A DNA stretch of 12,837 nt from Actinomycetota bacterium (GTDB lineage: Bacteria; Actinomycetota; Thermoleophilia; Solirubrobacterales; Solirubrobacteraceae). A program made the position numbers and the translations under genes. Each line of letters opens with the position of its first letter. Positions within the stretch are counted from its first letter, which is position 1. Shown one piece after another: positions 1-7,070 of this stretch. Under the pieces are notes generated by a model that had not been told where the DNA came from, made no database searches, and saw only the letters and a program-made list of their open reading frames with translations. The stretch is from positions 1-12,837 of the forward strand of contig VAWY01000182.1 of assembly GCA_005888335.1 (NCBI GenBank). Direction: 5' to 3'.

Positions 1-331
1 CGTAGGCGAAGGCTTCCGGGCGCAACGTCCGACGCACGTACCCGCTACCGCCCGACGTCTCGCTTTGCGTCACGCGGAGCATCCTGCCCGACTCGCTTCT
101 GCGCCGGACCGCGGGGCGGGCTGTGCAGTCAGCACCGTGGCCGCGCTTCCGCAATGGACGATGACCGGAAGCGCATCCCGGCTCGGCGCGACGTGGCGCT
201 CCGGCCTGCTGCTTCGCATCGGGGTCGTGTCCCGAGACATGTCCCCAACTTGGCAGATTTGACCTCATCGAGGTGGACCGTACCTGACAAAAAGTGCTGC
301 AAATGGGCAGTTCTCGACGCCAAAAGGCCGC
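1..331. other. left-edge region without a recognisable gene
   Basis: I see no supportable gene here. Frame 1 is open from the edge to a stop at 415-417, but its product is arginine-rich, matches no family I recognise, and runs through the tRNA fragment. Small symmetric motifs are present: TGTC-CCGA-GACA at 228-239, the palindrome GACATGTC at 236-243, and a short hairpin ACCTC-ATC-GAGGT at 262-274. Such motifs can occur at integrase or transposase binding ends, but nothing here proves that. If the tRNA fragment at 332-373 is an att scar, this stretch is the end of the integrated element and not ancestral host sequence. Confidence 0.4.
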
Positions 332-373
332 CTCTTAATCCCAAGGTTGCAGGTTCGATTCCTGCACGGCCCA
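332..373 (+). tRNA. 3' fragment of tRNA-Lys(CTT), candidate att site
   Basis: The segment reads as the 3' half of a tRNA. It has the anticodon loop CTCTTAA (332-338, anticodon CTT at 334-336), the 3' strand of the anticodon stem TCCCA (339-343), the variable loop AGGTT (344-348), a perfect T-arm GCAGG-TTCGATT-CCTGC (349-365), the acceptor 3' strand ACGGCCC (366-372) and discriminator A373. No CCA is encoded. Immediately 5' of the loop, where TGGGA would be needed to close the stem, the sequence is GCCGC, and there is no D-arm. It is therefore not a working tRNA. Identity breaking off at the anticodon loop is typical of integration by a tyrosine recombinase into the 3' half of a tRNA gene. GGGCAGT at 305-311 could pair with the acceptor strand at six of seven positions, so a decayed whole tRNA is a weaker alternative. 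Confidence 0.65.
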
Positions 374-430
374 CTCTCGCTCAGCCGCGCCGCGCAGGCC
401 TCCGAGCCCCTCGCTGATCCGACTGTTGCC

Positions 431-456
431 GAGTCCTGATGATTGGGACTCAGGAC
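431..456. repeat. overlapping inverted repeats upstream of the GGDEF-EAL gene
   Basis: GAGTCC (431-436) can pair with GGACTC (446-451), and GTCCTGA (433-439) can pair with TCAGGAC (450-456). The two stems share bases, so only one can form at a time. They lie 63 bases before the ATG at 519 and downstream of the tRNA fragment. A terminator or an operator is possible. No run of T follows, so an intrinsic terminator is not well supported. Confidence 0.35.
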
Positions 457-518
457 CCGGGGGGTGTCGGCCGACTACAGGGCCGCGAAATCGATCGTGA
501 CCCGTCGCTGACCCCGCC

Positions 519-2996
519 ATGCGCTCGCTACCCCTTGTCGCCATCCGCCGCCGCGCCGCCGTCGCGCTGCTGCTGCTGACCGCGCTGACGGGCGGGTCCT
601 ACGCGCTGCAGCGTGTCGGTGCGGCGCACGAGCAGCGGTCGGACAAGATCCTCGACGTTGCGGCGCGCCAGGAGATGCTCAGCCAGCGCATCGCCCTCCT
701 CGTCCAGGCGCTCGGCGGCGAGCTGACGCCGGGCCAGCGCACCGCCGCGCGCCAGCGCCTCAACCGCGCGATCACGCTCCTGGCCACGTCGCACCGCGCC
801 CTGCTCGACGGCAGCGACGGCATCCCCGCGGTCCAGGCGCCGGCCGCCCGCCGCGAGCTGCAGGCGCTCGACGGGCCGATCAACGACTTCCTCAACCACG
901 CCCGCACGGTGTCGTCGCGCTCGCTCTTCCTGCCCGGCGACGCGGACGTGCGCTACGTCCGCGCCGCCGCGCAGACCGCGCTGCTCAACGGCCTCAAGCA
1001 GGTCGTCGCGCACCAGCAGGCCGAGGCGGCGAGCGACCGGCAGACGGCCGAGCGCGGGAGCGTGGCCATCGTGGTCATCACGCTGCTCGTGCTGCTGGCG
1101 GCGACCCTGATGCTCATCCAGCCGCTGCTCGTGCGCCTGCGCCGCGAGGTGGCCTTCGGCGAGCTGCTCCAGGACGTCGCCGTGGCCGCGAACGCCGCGA
1201 CGAGCGTCGAGGAGCCGATCCGCGAGTCGCTGCTGCGCGTCTGCTCGCTGATGGGCTGGGCGGTCGGGCACGCCTACCTGCTCGACCGCGCCAACGGCGT
1301 GCTCGCCTCCTCGGCGATCTGGCACCTCGAGGACCCCAAGGCGCACGAGGGCTTCCGCCGCGCCTCGGAGGCCATCCGCCTGTCGCCGGGCGTCGATCTC
1401 CCCGGCCGCGTGCTCGTCCAGCGCCGGCCGGTGTGGCTCGCCGACGTCACCGAGGACCACAACTTCCCGCGCAAGGCGGTCGCCCGCCAGCACGGCCTGC
1501 GCGCCGCGGCGGCCTTCCCGGTCCTCGTCCAGGACCAGGTCGTCGCCGTGCTCGAGTTCTTCTCGCTCGAGGCGCTGCGCCCCGACCGCGGCCTGCTGGA
1601 GATCATGGGCCATGTCGGAACCCAGCTCGGCCGGGTCGTGGAGCGCGTCGCCGCCGAGCAGCGCCTCCTGCGGCAGGCGCGCCACGACGGCCTCACCGAC
1701 CTCGTCAACCGGGCCTCCTTCCACGAGCGCGTGCGCCTCGCGCTGTCGCGCCCGCGCCGTCCCGACGAGGGCGTGCCCGCTGTGCTGTTCATCGACCTCG
1801 ACAACTTCAAGGAGGTCAACGACGGCCTCGGCCACGACGCCGGCGACCGCCTCCTGCGCGAGGTCGCTGCGCGGATCGCCTCCGTCACGCGTGACGCCGA
1901 CGCCGTCGCCCGCCTGGGTGGCGACGAGTTCGCCGTGCTGCTGGCCACCGTGCGCAAGGAGGAGGAGGCCGTCGCGGTCGCCGAGCGCATCACGCAGGTC
2001 CTCGCGGCGCCGATCGCGCTGCGCGACGACGAGGCGCTGGTCGGCGCCTCGATCGGCATCGCGATCGCCGAGCGCGACGGGGACCAGGACCTCGGCGCGC
2101 TGATCCGGAACGCGGACGTGGCGATGTACACGGCCAAGGCGCGCTCGGCCCCGTATCACCTGTACACGCCGCAAGACGACAACTTGACCCGCTCGCGCGT
2201 GGAGCTGGTCGCCGACCTGCGCCGCGCGATCTCCGCCGACGAGCTCTTCCTCGTCTACCAGCCCAAGGTCGACCTGCAGACGATGCAGTGCAAGGGCGTC
2301 GAGGCGCTCGTGCGCTGGCGCCACCCGACCCGCGGCGTGCTCAGCCCCGACGCGTTCCTCGAGCTGGCCGAGAAGTCGGGCCAGATGCGCAAGCTCACCC
2401 GCGCGGTCCTCGATCAGGCGCTGGCCGACCAGGCCCGCTGGCAGGCGCAGGGGCTGCCGCTCGACATGGCCGTCAACCTCTCGCCGTCGAACCTGCGCGA
2501 CCCGCGGCTGGTCAAGGACCTGCAACGGATGCTCGACGCGCACGGCGTCTCGGCCGGCACGCTCGTCCTCGAGATCACCGAGAACGTGCTCATCGTCGAC
2601 GAGGCCCAGGCCGCCGAGACGGTGGCCGAGCTCGGTCGGCTCGGCGTGGCGCTGGCCATCGACGACTTCGGCACGGGCCACTCGTCGCTGACCCGTCTGC
2701 GCGACCTCCCGCTGGCCGAGCTGAAGATCGACCGCTCCTTTGTGACGCGGATGCAGGAAGTGCGCGACGACGAGAAGATCGTCCTCTCGACGATCCAGCT
2801 CGCGCACTCGCTCGGCCTGGCCGTCGTCGCCGAGGGCGCCGAGACGCCCGACGTCATCCGGCGCCTGACCGAGCTCGGCTGCGATATGGGTCAGGGCTAC
2901 GCGTTCTCGCGGCCGCTCGAGGCCGACGCGCTCGCCGACTGGGCGCGCGTGCACGGGGTCGCCCCGCGCGAGCAGCCGCAGCTCAAGGCCGCCTAG
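519..2996 (+). CDS. membrane-anchored GAF-GGDEF-EAL cyclic-di-GMP turnover protein
   Basis: This 825-residue protein probably both makes and degrades cyclic di-GMP at the inner face of the membrane. Residues about 12-30 are a hydrophobic anchor. The following extracytoplasmic part contains ARQEMLSQRIA, like the N-terminal sensor of PilJ/NarX-type receptors. A second membrane segment lies at about 182-203. A GAF domain covers about 220-380. The GGDEF domain (about 388-555) has intact GGDEF at 467-471 and an RxxD inhibitory site (R458-D461) exactly five residues before it. The EAL domain (about 570-815) has EAL at 595-597, NLSPSN, EITEN, DDFGTG at 715-720, the KIDRSF lysine, VAEGAE and QGYAFSRP, so the metal-binding set for a phosphodiesterase looks complete. 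The ATG at 519 is chosen because it leads directly into the membrane anchor. No clear ribosome binding site or TANNNT box precedes it. The net direction of activity cannot be read from sequence. Confidence 0.95.
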   Translation: MRSLPLVAIRRRAAVALLLLTALTGGSYALQRVGAAHEQRSDKILDVAARQEMLSQRIALLVQALGGELTPGQRTAARQRLNRAITLLATSHRALLDGSDGIPAVQAPAARRELQALDGPINDFLNHARTVSSRSLFLPGDADVRYVRAAAQTALLNGLKQVVAHQQAEAASDRQTAERGSVAIVVITLLVLLAATLMLIQPLLVRLRREVAFGELLQDVAVAANAATSVEEPIRESLLRVCSLMGWAVGHAYLLDRANGVLASSAIWHLEDPKAHEGFRRASEAIRLSPGVDLPGRVLVQRRPVWLADVTEDHNFPRKAVARQHGLRAAAAFPVLVQDQVVAVLEFFSLEALRPDRGLLEIMGHVGTQLGRVVERVAAEQRLLRQARHDGLTDLVNRASFHERVRLALSRPRRPDEGVPAVLFIDLDNFKEVNDGLGHDAGDRLLREVAARIASVTRDADAVARLGGDEFAVLLATVRKEEEAVAVAERITQVLAAPIALRDDEALVGASIGIAIAERDGDQDLGALIRNADVAMYTAKARSAPYHLYTPQDDNLTRSRVELVADLRRAISADELFLVYQPKVDLQTMQCKGVEALVRWRHPTRGVLSPDAFLELAEKSGQMRKLTRAVLDQALADQARWQAQGLPLDMAVNLSPSNLRDPRLVKDLQRMLDAHGVSAGTLVLEITENVLIVDEAQAAETVAELGRLGVALAIDDFGTGHSSLTRLRDLPLAELKIDRSFVTRMQEVRDDEKIVLSTIQLAHSLGLAVVAEGAETPDVIRRLTELGCDMGQGYAFSRPLEADALADWARVHGVAPREQPQLKAA

Positions 2997-3006
2997 CCGC
3001 GCCTCC

Positions 3007-3012
3007 TAAACT
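3007..3012 (+). promoter_or_regulatory. candidate -10 box (TAAACT) for leaderless aminotransferase mRNA
   Basis: TAAACT ends 8 nt before the ATG at 3021. There is no purine-rich ribosome binding site in the short gap after the GGDEF-EAL stop. A transcript starting about 7 nt after the box would begin at or next to the start codon. No convincing -35 is visible. Confidence 0.4.
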
Positions 3013-3020
3013 CGCGGGCC

Positions 3021-3788
3021 ATGGAGCTCGCCTGCCTCGACGGAGCGGTGTTGCCCGTCGCCGAGGCCCGCATTCCCGTGACCGACGCCGGCCTGCTGCG
3101 CGGCGACGGCGTCTTCGAGGTCGTCCGGCTGTACGGCGGGCGGCCGTACGCCCTCGACGAGCACCTTGCGCGCATGACGCGCTCGGCCGACAACCTCCGG
3201 CTCCCGTTCGACGCGAGCGCGGTCGAGGCCGACGCGCGCGCCCTGCTCGACGCCGCCGCGCCGGGCGACGGGCTGCTGCGGCTCGTCGTCACCCGCGGTG
3301 GCCACCGGCTGGCGCTGCTCGAGCCGCTGCCCGACTACCCGCCGGCGATCTCGCTCGGCTTCGTCGAGTACGTCCCGCCGCGCGTGCTCGACGGCATCAA
3401 GTCGCTCTCCTACGGCGCCAACATGCTCGCCACGCGCCTGGCGCAGGAGCGCGGCTTCGACGAGGCGCTGCTCGTCACGCCCCACGGGCGCGTCCTCGAG
3501 GGACCGACGTCGTCGATCTTCGTGGCCTTCGACGGGCGCCTGGTCACCCCGCCGCTCGACGAGCACGTGCTCGACTCGATCACCCGCCGGCGCGTGCTCG
3601 AGGTCACCGACGCGGTCGAGCGCCCGGTCACCGTCGACGAGCTGCGCTCGGCGAGCGGCGCCTTCCTGGCCTCGACGACGCGCGAGGTCCAGCCCGTCCA
3701 CCACATCGAGGACATCGAGCTCGACGTCAACGACGCGCTCGTGCGCGAGGCGGTCCAGCGCACCCGCGAGGCCATCGCCGGTTCGTGA
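3021..3788 (+). CDS. class IV (fold-type IV) PLP-dependent aminotransferase or aminodeoxychorismate lyase
   Basis: The 255-residue protein belongs to the branched-chain/D-amino-acid aminotransferase and 4-amino-4-deoxychorismate lyase family. The N-terminal block TDAGLLRGDGVFE (21-33) and ALDEHLARM are family signatures. The PLP lysine is probably K127 in GIKSLSYGAN. E160 in LEGPTSSIF and the later LDSITRRRVLEV block also match. Length is near the ADC lyase/D-amino-acid transferase range and shorter than most IlvE proteins. Sequence alone does not separate a PabC-like lyase (folate), a D-amino-acid transferase or a branched-chain enzyme. It starts 24 nt after the preceding stop, behind a TAAACT box. 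Its TGA overlaps the GTG of the epimerase gene (GTGA at 3785-3788), so the two are probably translated together. A role in sugar amination is unlikely, because the known sugar 3-aminotransferases are DegT-type fold I enzymes. Confidence 0.88.
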   Translation: MELACLDGAVLPVAEARIPVTDAGLLRGDGVFEVVRLYGGRPYALDEHLARMTRSADNLRLPFDASAVEADARALLDAAAPGDGLLRLVVTRGGHRLALLEPLPDYPPAISLGFVEYVPPRVLDGIKSLSYGANMLATRLAQERGFDEALLVTPHGRVLEGPTSSIFVAFDGRLVTPPLDEHVLDSITRRRVLEVTDAVERPVTVDELRSASGAFLASTTREVQPVHHIEDIELDVNDALVREAVQRTREAIAGS

Positions 3789-4849
3789 AGATCGTCACGG
3801 TCATCGGCAACCGCCCCCAGTTCGTCAAGGCGGCGGCGGTGTCGCGCCCGTTGCGCGCGCGCCACCACGAGGTGCTCGTCCACACCGGCCAGCACTACGA
3901 CGACGAGCTCTCGACGATCTTCATCGAGGAGCTCGGCGTGCCGCGCCCCGACTACGAGCTCGGGCTCGGGACGGGCACCAACACCGAGCAGACGGGGCGG
4001 ATGCTCGGCGCGCTCGGGCCGCTGCTCGCCGACGAGCGCCCGGACGTCGTGCTCGTCTACGGCGACACGAACTCGACGCTCGCGGGCGGGCTGGCCGCCG
4101 CGCAGGCGGGCTTCCCGGTCGCGCACGTCGAGGCCGGGATGCGCTCGTTCGACCGCCGCATGCCCGAGGAGCTCAACCGCGTGCTCGTCGACGGTCTCAG
4201 CGCGCTGCTGCTGTGCCCGTCGAAGACGGCCGCCGCGAACCTCGAGCGCGAGCACGCGCACGGCAGGATCGAGCTGGTCGGCGACGTCATGGTCGACATC
4301 GCGCTGCTCTTCCAGCCGCGCGCTCGCGAGCGACCGCTGCCCGTCCCGGTCAACGACGGCTTCCTGCTCGCGACCGCCCATCGGGCCGGCAACGTCGACG
4401 ACCCGGAGCGCCTGCGCGCGCTCGTCGAGCTGCTATGCGCGATGCCCGGTCAGGTCGTGCTGCCGCTGCACCCGCGCACGCGCGCGCGGCTGGAAGGGGC
4501 CGGCCTGCTCGACCGCGTCGAGGCTCGGCTGCAGGTGACGCCGCCCCTCGGCTACGTCGACTTCACGGCGCTGCTCGTCCGCTCGCGCGCCGTCCTGACG
4601 GACTCCGGCGGCGTGCAGAAGGAGGCCTATCTCGCCGGCGTGCCGTGCGTGACGATGCGCGACACCACCGAGTGGGTGGAGACCGTCGACGCGGGCTGGA
4701 ACGCCCTCGTCGACCTCGACGCCGGCGCGGCACGCGCCGCGCTCGAGCGCCCGCTCCCGGCCGAGCACCCGCCGCTCTACGGCGACGGGCGCGCCGCCGA
4801 GCGCGTGGTCGCGGCGCTCGAGCAGCTCATGGCCGCCCGAGGCGCTTGA
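3785..4849 (+). CDS. non-hydrolysing UDP-sugar 2-epimerase, WbpI-like
   Basis: The 354-residue protein is a non-hydrolysing UDP-N-acetylglucosamine 2-epimerase-type enzyme, cytoplasmic, inverting C2 of a UDP-GlcNAc-type sugar. It starts at GTG 3785, overlapping the previous stop by 4 nt; the open frame runs much further upstream but only as a shadow of other genes. Visible family motifs are GNRPQFVKAAAV (8-19), HTGQHYD, YGDTNS with D94, HVEAG with E116, MPEELNR with E128/E129, ATAHR with H199, and DSGGVQKEA (273-281). The variants GNRPQFVKA, SFDRRMPEELNR and RDTTEWVETV match what I recall of WbpI, the UDP-GlcNAc(3NAc)A 2-epimerase, better than WecB, which has GTRPEAIK, SPWPEEANR and TTERPE. 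Neighbouring dehydrogenase, oxidoreductase and acetyltransferase genes support that reading. Its last 23 bases overlap the end of the convergent dehydrogenase gene. Family assignment is firm; the exact substrate is inferred. Confidence 0.92.
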   Translation: MKIVTVIGNRPQFVKAAAVSRPLRARHHEVLVHTGQHYDDELSTIFIEELGVPRPDYELGLGTGTNTEQTGRMLGALGPLLADERPDVVLVYGDTNSTLAGGLAAAQAGFPVAHVEAGMRSFDRRMPEELNRVLVDGLSALLLCPSKTAAANLEREHAHGRIELVGDVMVDIALLFQPRARERPLPVPVNDGFLLATAHRAGNVDDPERLRALVELLCAMPGQVVLPLHPRTRARLEGAGLLDRVEARLQVTPPLGYVDFTALLVRSRAVLTDSGGVQKEAYLAGVPCVTMRDTTEWVETVDAGWNALVDLDAGAARAALERPLPAEHPPLYGDGRAAERVVAALEQLMAARGA

Positions 4850-6071
4850 CGCGGCCGGCGAAGCGCTCGGCGTCGAGCACGCCGCGGCCGTCGACGATCG
4901 CCTGCGCCGGGAGGTCCTCCGGGCCCAGGTCGGCGTACTCGCGGTGGTCGGCCTGGACGATGGCGGCGTCGACCGGCTCGCCGTGCCAGGGCAGGAAGTC
5001 AAGCGCCTCGAGATCGGCGTCGGAGAGCAGCGGGTCGTGCCCGAGCACCTCTTCGGCCCCACGCGCCTGCAGCTCGTCGCGCAGCGCGAGCGCCCCGCTG
5101 AACGCGGTCTCCTTGACGCCGCCGCGGTAGGTGACCCCGAGGACGAGCACGCGCCGGCCGGCGACCTCGCCGAGCAGGTCGACGGCGTAGCCGGGCATCG
5201 CCTCGTTGATCTCGCGGGCGACGCGGGGGAGGCGCGCGTCGGGCGCCCCGGCCAGCAGGAAGCGCGGGTAGACGGGGATGCAGTGGCCGCCGACGGCCAC
5301 GCCCGGCTGGTGGATGTGGCTGAACGGCTGCGAGTTGGCGCCCTCGATGGCGCGCGCCACGTCGAGGCCGTGGTCGTCGGCGATGCGCGCCAGCTCGTTG
5401 GCGAAGGCGATGTTGACGTCGCGGTAGGTCGTCTCGGCGAGCTTGGCCAGCTCGGCCGCCTCCGCGGAGCCCATCGACCAGACCTCGGCGTCGAGGAACG
5501 CGCGGTAGAGCTCGACGGCGCGCGCCTCGCCGGCCGCGCTCAGGCCCCCGACCAGCTTGGGGTACGTGGCGAGGTCCCGGAAGACCCGGCCGCTGTAGAC
5601 GCGCTCGGGCGAGAAGACGAGGTGGAAGTGGCGCTCGGCGATCAGCCCGCTGGCCTGCTCGAGCAGCGGCGCGAGGCGGCTGCGCGTCGTGTGCAGCGGG
5701 ACGGTCGTCTCGACGCTCACGGTCGTCCCGGGCTGCAGCCCATCGCCGATGGCGCGGATCGCCGCGTCGAGCGCACGCCAGACCGGGCGCGCGCGGCGGT
5801 CGACCGCCAGGGGCGGGACGGCGACGACGAGGTCGGGTCCGGCGGCCACGGCGTCGGTCGTGCGCGTGCTCGCGCGCAGGCGCCCCGCGCCGACCGTCTC
5901 CTGCAGCGCCTCGGCGAGCCCGGCCTCGCCGGGGAACGGCGGCTCGCCGGCGTTGACGGCGTCGACCACGGCGGGGTCGATGTCGCAGCCGACGACCTCG
6001 TGGCCGGCGCGGGCGATCTGCGCGGCCAGCGGAAGGCCGATCTTGCCCAGGGCGACGACCACCGCTCTCAT
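4827..6071 (-). CDS. UDP-N-acetylglucosamine/UDP-sugar 6-dehydrogenase (WbpA/WecC family)
   Basis: The 414-residue enzyme would oxidise C6 of a UDP-N-acetylhexosamine to the uronic acid, using two NAD+. The N-terminal Rossmann part (1-about 180) reads VVALGKIGLPLA (5-16), followed by the acidic end of strand 2 in GCDID. Central signatures are SVETTVPLHTTR, FSPERVYSGR and LAKLAETTYRDVNIAFANE (K210, N220). The catalytic cysteine is C264 in GGHCIPV. The C-terminal UDP-binding domain follows (about 305-414). The first glycine of GxGxxG is alanine (A7), which I believe is normal for an actinobacterial branch with VVALGKIGLP. The ATG at 6071 is chosen over longer frames because it begins the Rossmann strand and forms an ATGA overlap with the preceding oxidoreductase gene. 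The 3' end overlaps the convergent epimerase gene by 23 nt. Substrate could be UDP-GlcNAc (WbpA-like) or UDP-ManNAc (WecC-like); context favours the former. Confidence 0.93.
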   Translation of the reverse strand: MRAVVVALGKIGLPLAAQIARAGHEVVGCDIDPAVVDAVNAGEPPFPGEAGLAEALQETVGAGRLRASTRTTDAVAAGPDLVVAVPPLAVDRRARPVWRALDAAIRAIGDGLQPGTTVSVETTVPLHTTRSRLAPLLEQASGLIAERHFHLVFSPERVYSGRVFRDLATYPKLVGGLSAAGEARAVELYRAFLDAEVWSMGSAEAAELAKLAETTYRDVNIAFANELARIADDHGLDVARAIEGANSQPFSHIHQPGVAVGGHCIPVYPRFLLAGAPDARLPRVAREINEAMPGYAVDLLGEVAGRRVLVLGVTYRGGVKETAFSGALALRDELQARGAEEVLGHDPLLSDADLEALDFLPWHGEPVDAAIVQADHREYADLGPEDLPAQAIVDGRGVLDAERFAGRVKRLGRP

Positions 6072-7063
6072 GACGGCACCCGTACGGTCTCGCCGGTGGC
6101 CGCGCTGCGCAGGACGCTCTCGGCGCAGATGACCGTGGCCAGGCCCTCCTCGAGGCTGACGACCGGCGGGCCGGGCTCGCCGCGCAGCAGCGCGGAGAAC
6201 GCCTCGAGCTCGACCAGCAGCGGCTCGCGGCGCGAGAGCGCGTAGCGCGTCGCGTCCCCCTCGGAGACGCCCTTGAGCGCCTGGGCGGCGCCCCACTCCG
6301 ACGTCACGTCGCCGTTGGCGAAGAACGTCAGGTCCGCGGTCAGCGTGTCGGCCAGCAGCATGCCGCGCTCGCCGAGGATCCGCGTCCGGCGCGTCTTGGT
6401 CGGCGTCAGCCAGTCGACGGTGGCGCTGAACACCAGGCCGCTGGCGACACGCCCGCTGACGACGACGAGGTCCTCGTGCTCGCGGCCCATCTTGTGCGCG
6501 GTGAGGGCGGCGACGCTCTCGACGCGCGAGTCCGACAGCCAGCCGACGAGGTCGAGGTCGTGCGTCGCGAGGTCCTTGACGACGCCGACGTCCCGGACGC
6601 GGTCGGGGAACGGGCCGACGCGCTCGGTCGCGAGCAGGAAGACCTCGCCGAGCTGGCCGGCGCCGACGCGCCGGCGCAGCTCGAGCAGCGCGGGGTTGAA
6701 GCGCTCGACGTGGCCGACCGCCGCGTGGACGCCGGCGGCGCGCACGGCGTCGATGATCGCGCGGGCCTCGTCGGCGCTCGCGGCCAGGGGCTTCTCGACG
6801 AGCAGGTGCACGCCGGCGGCGGCGAGCCGCTCCACGACGGGCAGGTGCTCGTCGGTCGGGACGGCGACGACAGCGAAATCGGGGACGCCGGCCGCCAGCA
6901 GCTCGTCGATCGAGCCGTGCACGAGCGAGCGGTCGTGGACGGCGCCGAAGCGATCGCCGCCGGGGTCCACGGCGCCGGCGAAGCGGACGCCGGGCATGCC
7001 CTGCAGCAGCCGCGCGTGATGGCGGCCGATCATCCCGAGCCCGAGGAGCGCGGCGGTCAGCAT
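6068..7063 (-). CDS. Gfo/Idh/MocA-family UDP-sugar 3-dehydrogenase (WbpB-like)
   Basis: The 331-residue protein is an NAD(P)-dependent sugar oxidoreductase. Residues 1-about 120 form a Rossmann domain with GLGMIG (8-13), and EKP (90-92) holds the catalytic lysine of the family. GHVERFNPAL (117-126) and KDLATHDLDLVGW (163-175, H168) are the substrate-side motifs. GHVERFNPA is, from memory, characteristic of the UDP-GlcNAc/UDP-GlcNAcA 3-dehydrogenases (WbpB and archaeal counterparts), which make the 3-keto sugar that is then aminated. The ATG at 7063 begins directly at the Rossmann strand; longer versions to 7333 run antisense through the acetyltransferase gene. It is the first gene of a two-gene minus-strand unit, joined by ATGA to the 6-dehydrogenase. 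A TAGCTT box lies 7 nt upstream. Other sugar substrates of the same superfamily cannot be excluded. Confidence 0.9.
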   Translation of the reverse strand: MLTAALLGLGMIGRHHARLLQGMPGVRFAGAVDPGGDRFGAVHDRSLVHGSIDELLAAGVPDFAVVAVPTDEHLPVVERLAAAGVHLLVEKPLAASADEARAIIDAVRAAGVHAAVGHVERFNPALLELRRRVGAGQLGEVFLLATERVGPFPDRVRDVGVVKDLATHDLDLVGWLSDSRVESVAALTAHKMGREHEDLVVVSGRVASGLVFSATVDWLTPTKTRRTRILGERGMLLADTLTADLTFFANGDVTSEWGAAQALKGVSEGDATRYALSRREPLLVELEAFSALLRGEPGPPVVSLEEGLATVICAESVLRSAATGETVRVPS

Positions 7064-7070
7064 CGCGGGA

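Noticed and set aside
305..373. A complete 69-nt tRNA
   Set aside because: GGGCAGT can pair with the acceptor strand except at one position, but there is no D-arm and the anticodon stem cannot form, so a fragment is the better reading.
129..374. Minus-strand small protein containing AGIEPATLGL
   Set aside because: This is the well-known false protein produced by translating the antisense of a tRNA 3' half.
374..518. Cyclic-di-GMP riboswitch before the GGDEF-EAL gene
   Set aside because: I could not find the conserved core or tetraloop-receptor pattern; only simple inverted repeats are present.
528..2954. 808-codon open frame antisense to the GGDEF-EAL gene
   Set aside because: It is an artefact of GC-rich third positions; the product is low-complexity, rich in R, E, D and V, with no domain, while the plus strand encodes complete known domains.
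2288..3784. Upstream extension of the epimerase frame
   Set aside because: This part is a shadow of the EAL and aminotransferase genes. The family N-terminus begins exactly at GTG 3785.
3021..3788. Class IV aminotransferase as the missing WbpE sugar aminotransferase
   Set aside because: WbpE enzymes are DegT-type fold I proteins; this one has fold-type IV motifs (K127, E160), and no sugar 3-aminotransferase of that fold is known to me.
3298..5130. 610-codon open frame on plus, overlapping the aminotransferase, epimerase and dehydrogenase
   Set aside because: Product is arginine/serine/alanine-rich low-complexity sequence in the wrong frame of three well-supported genes.
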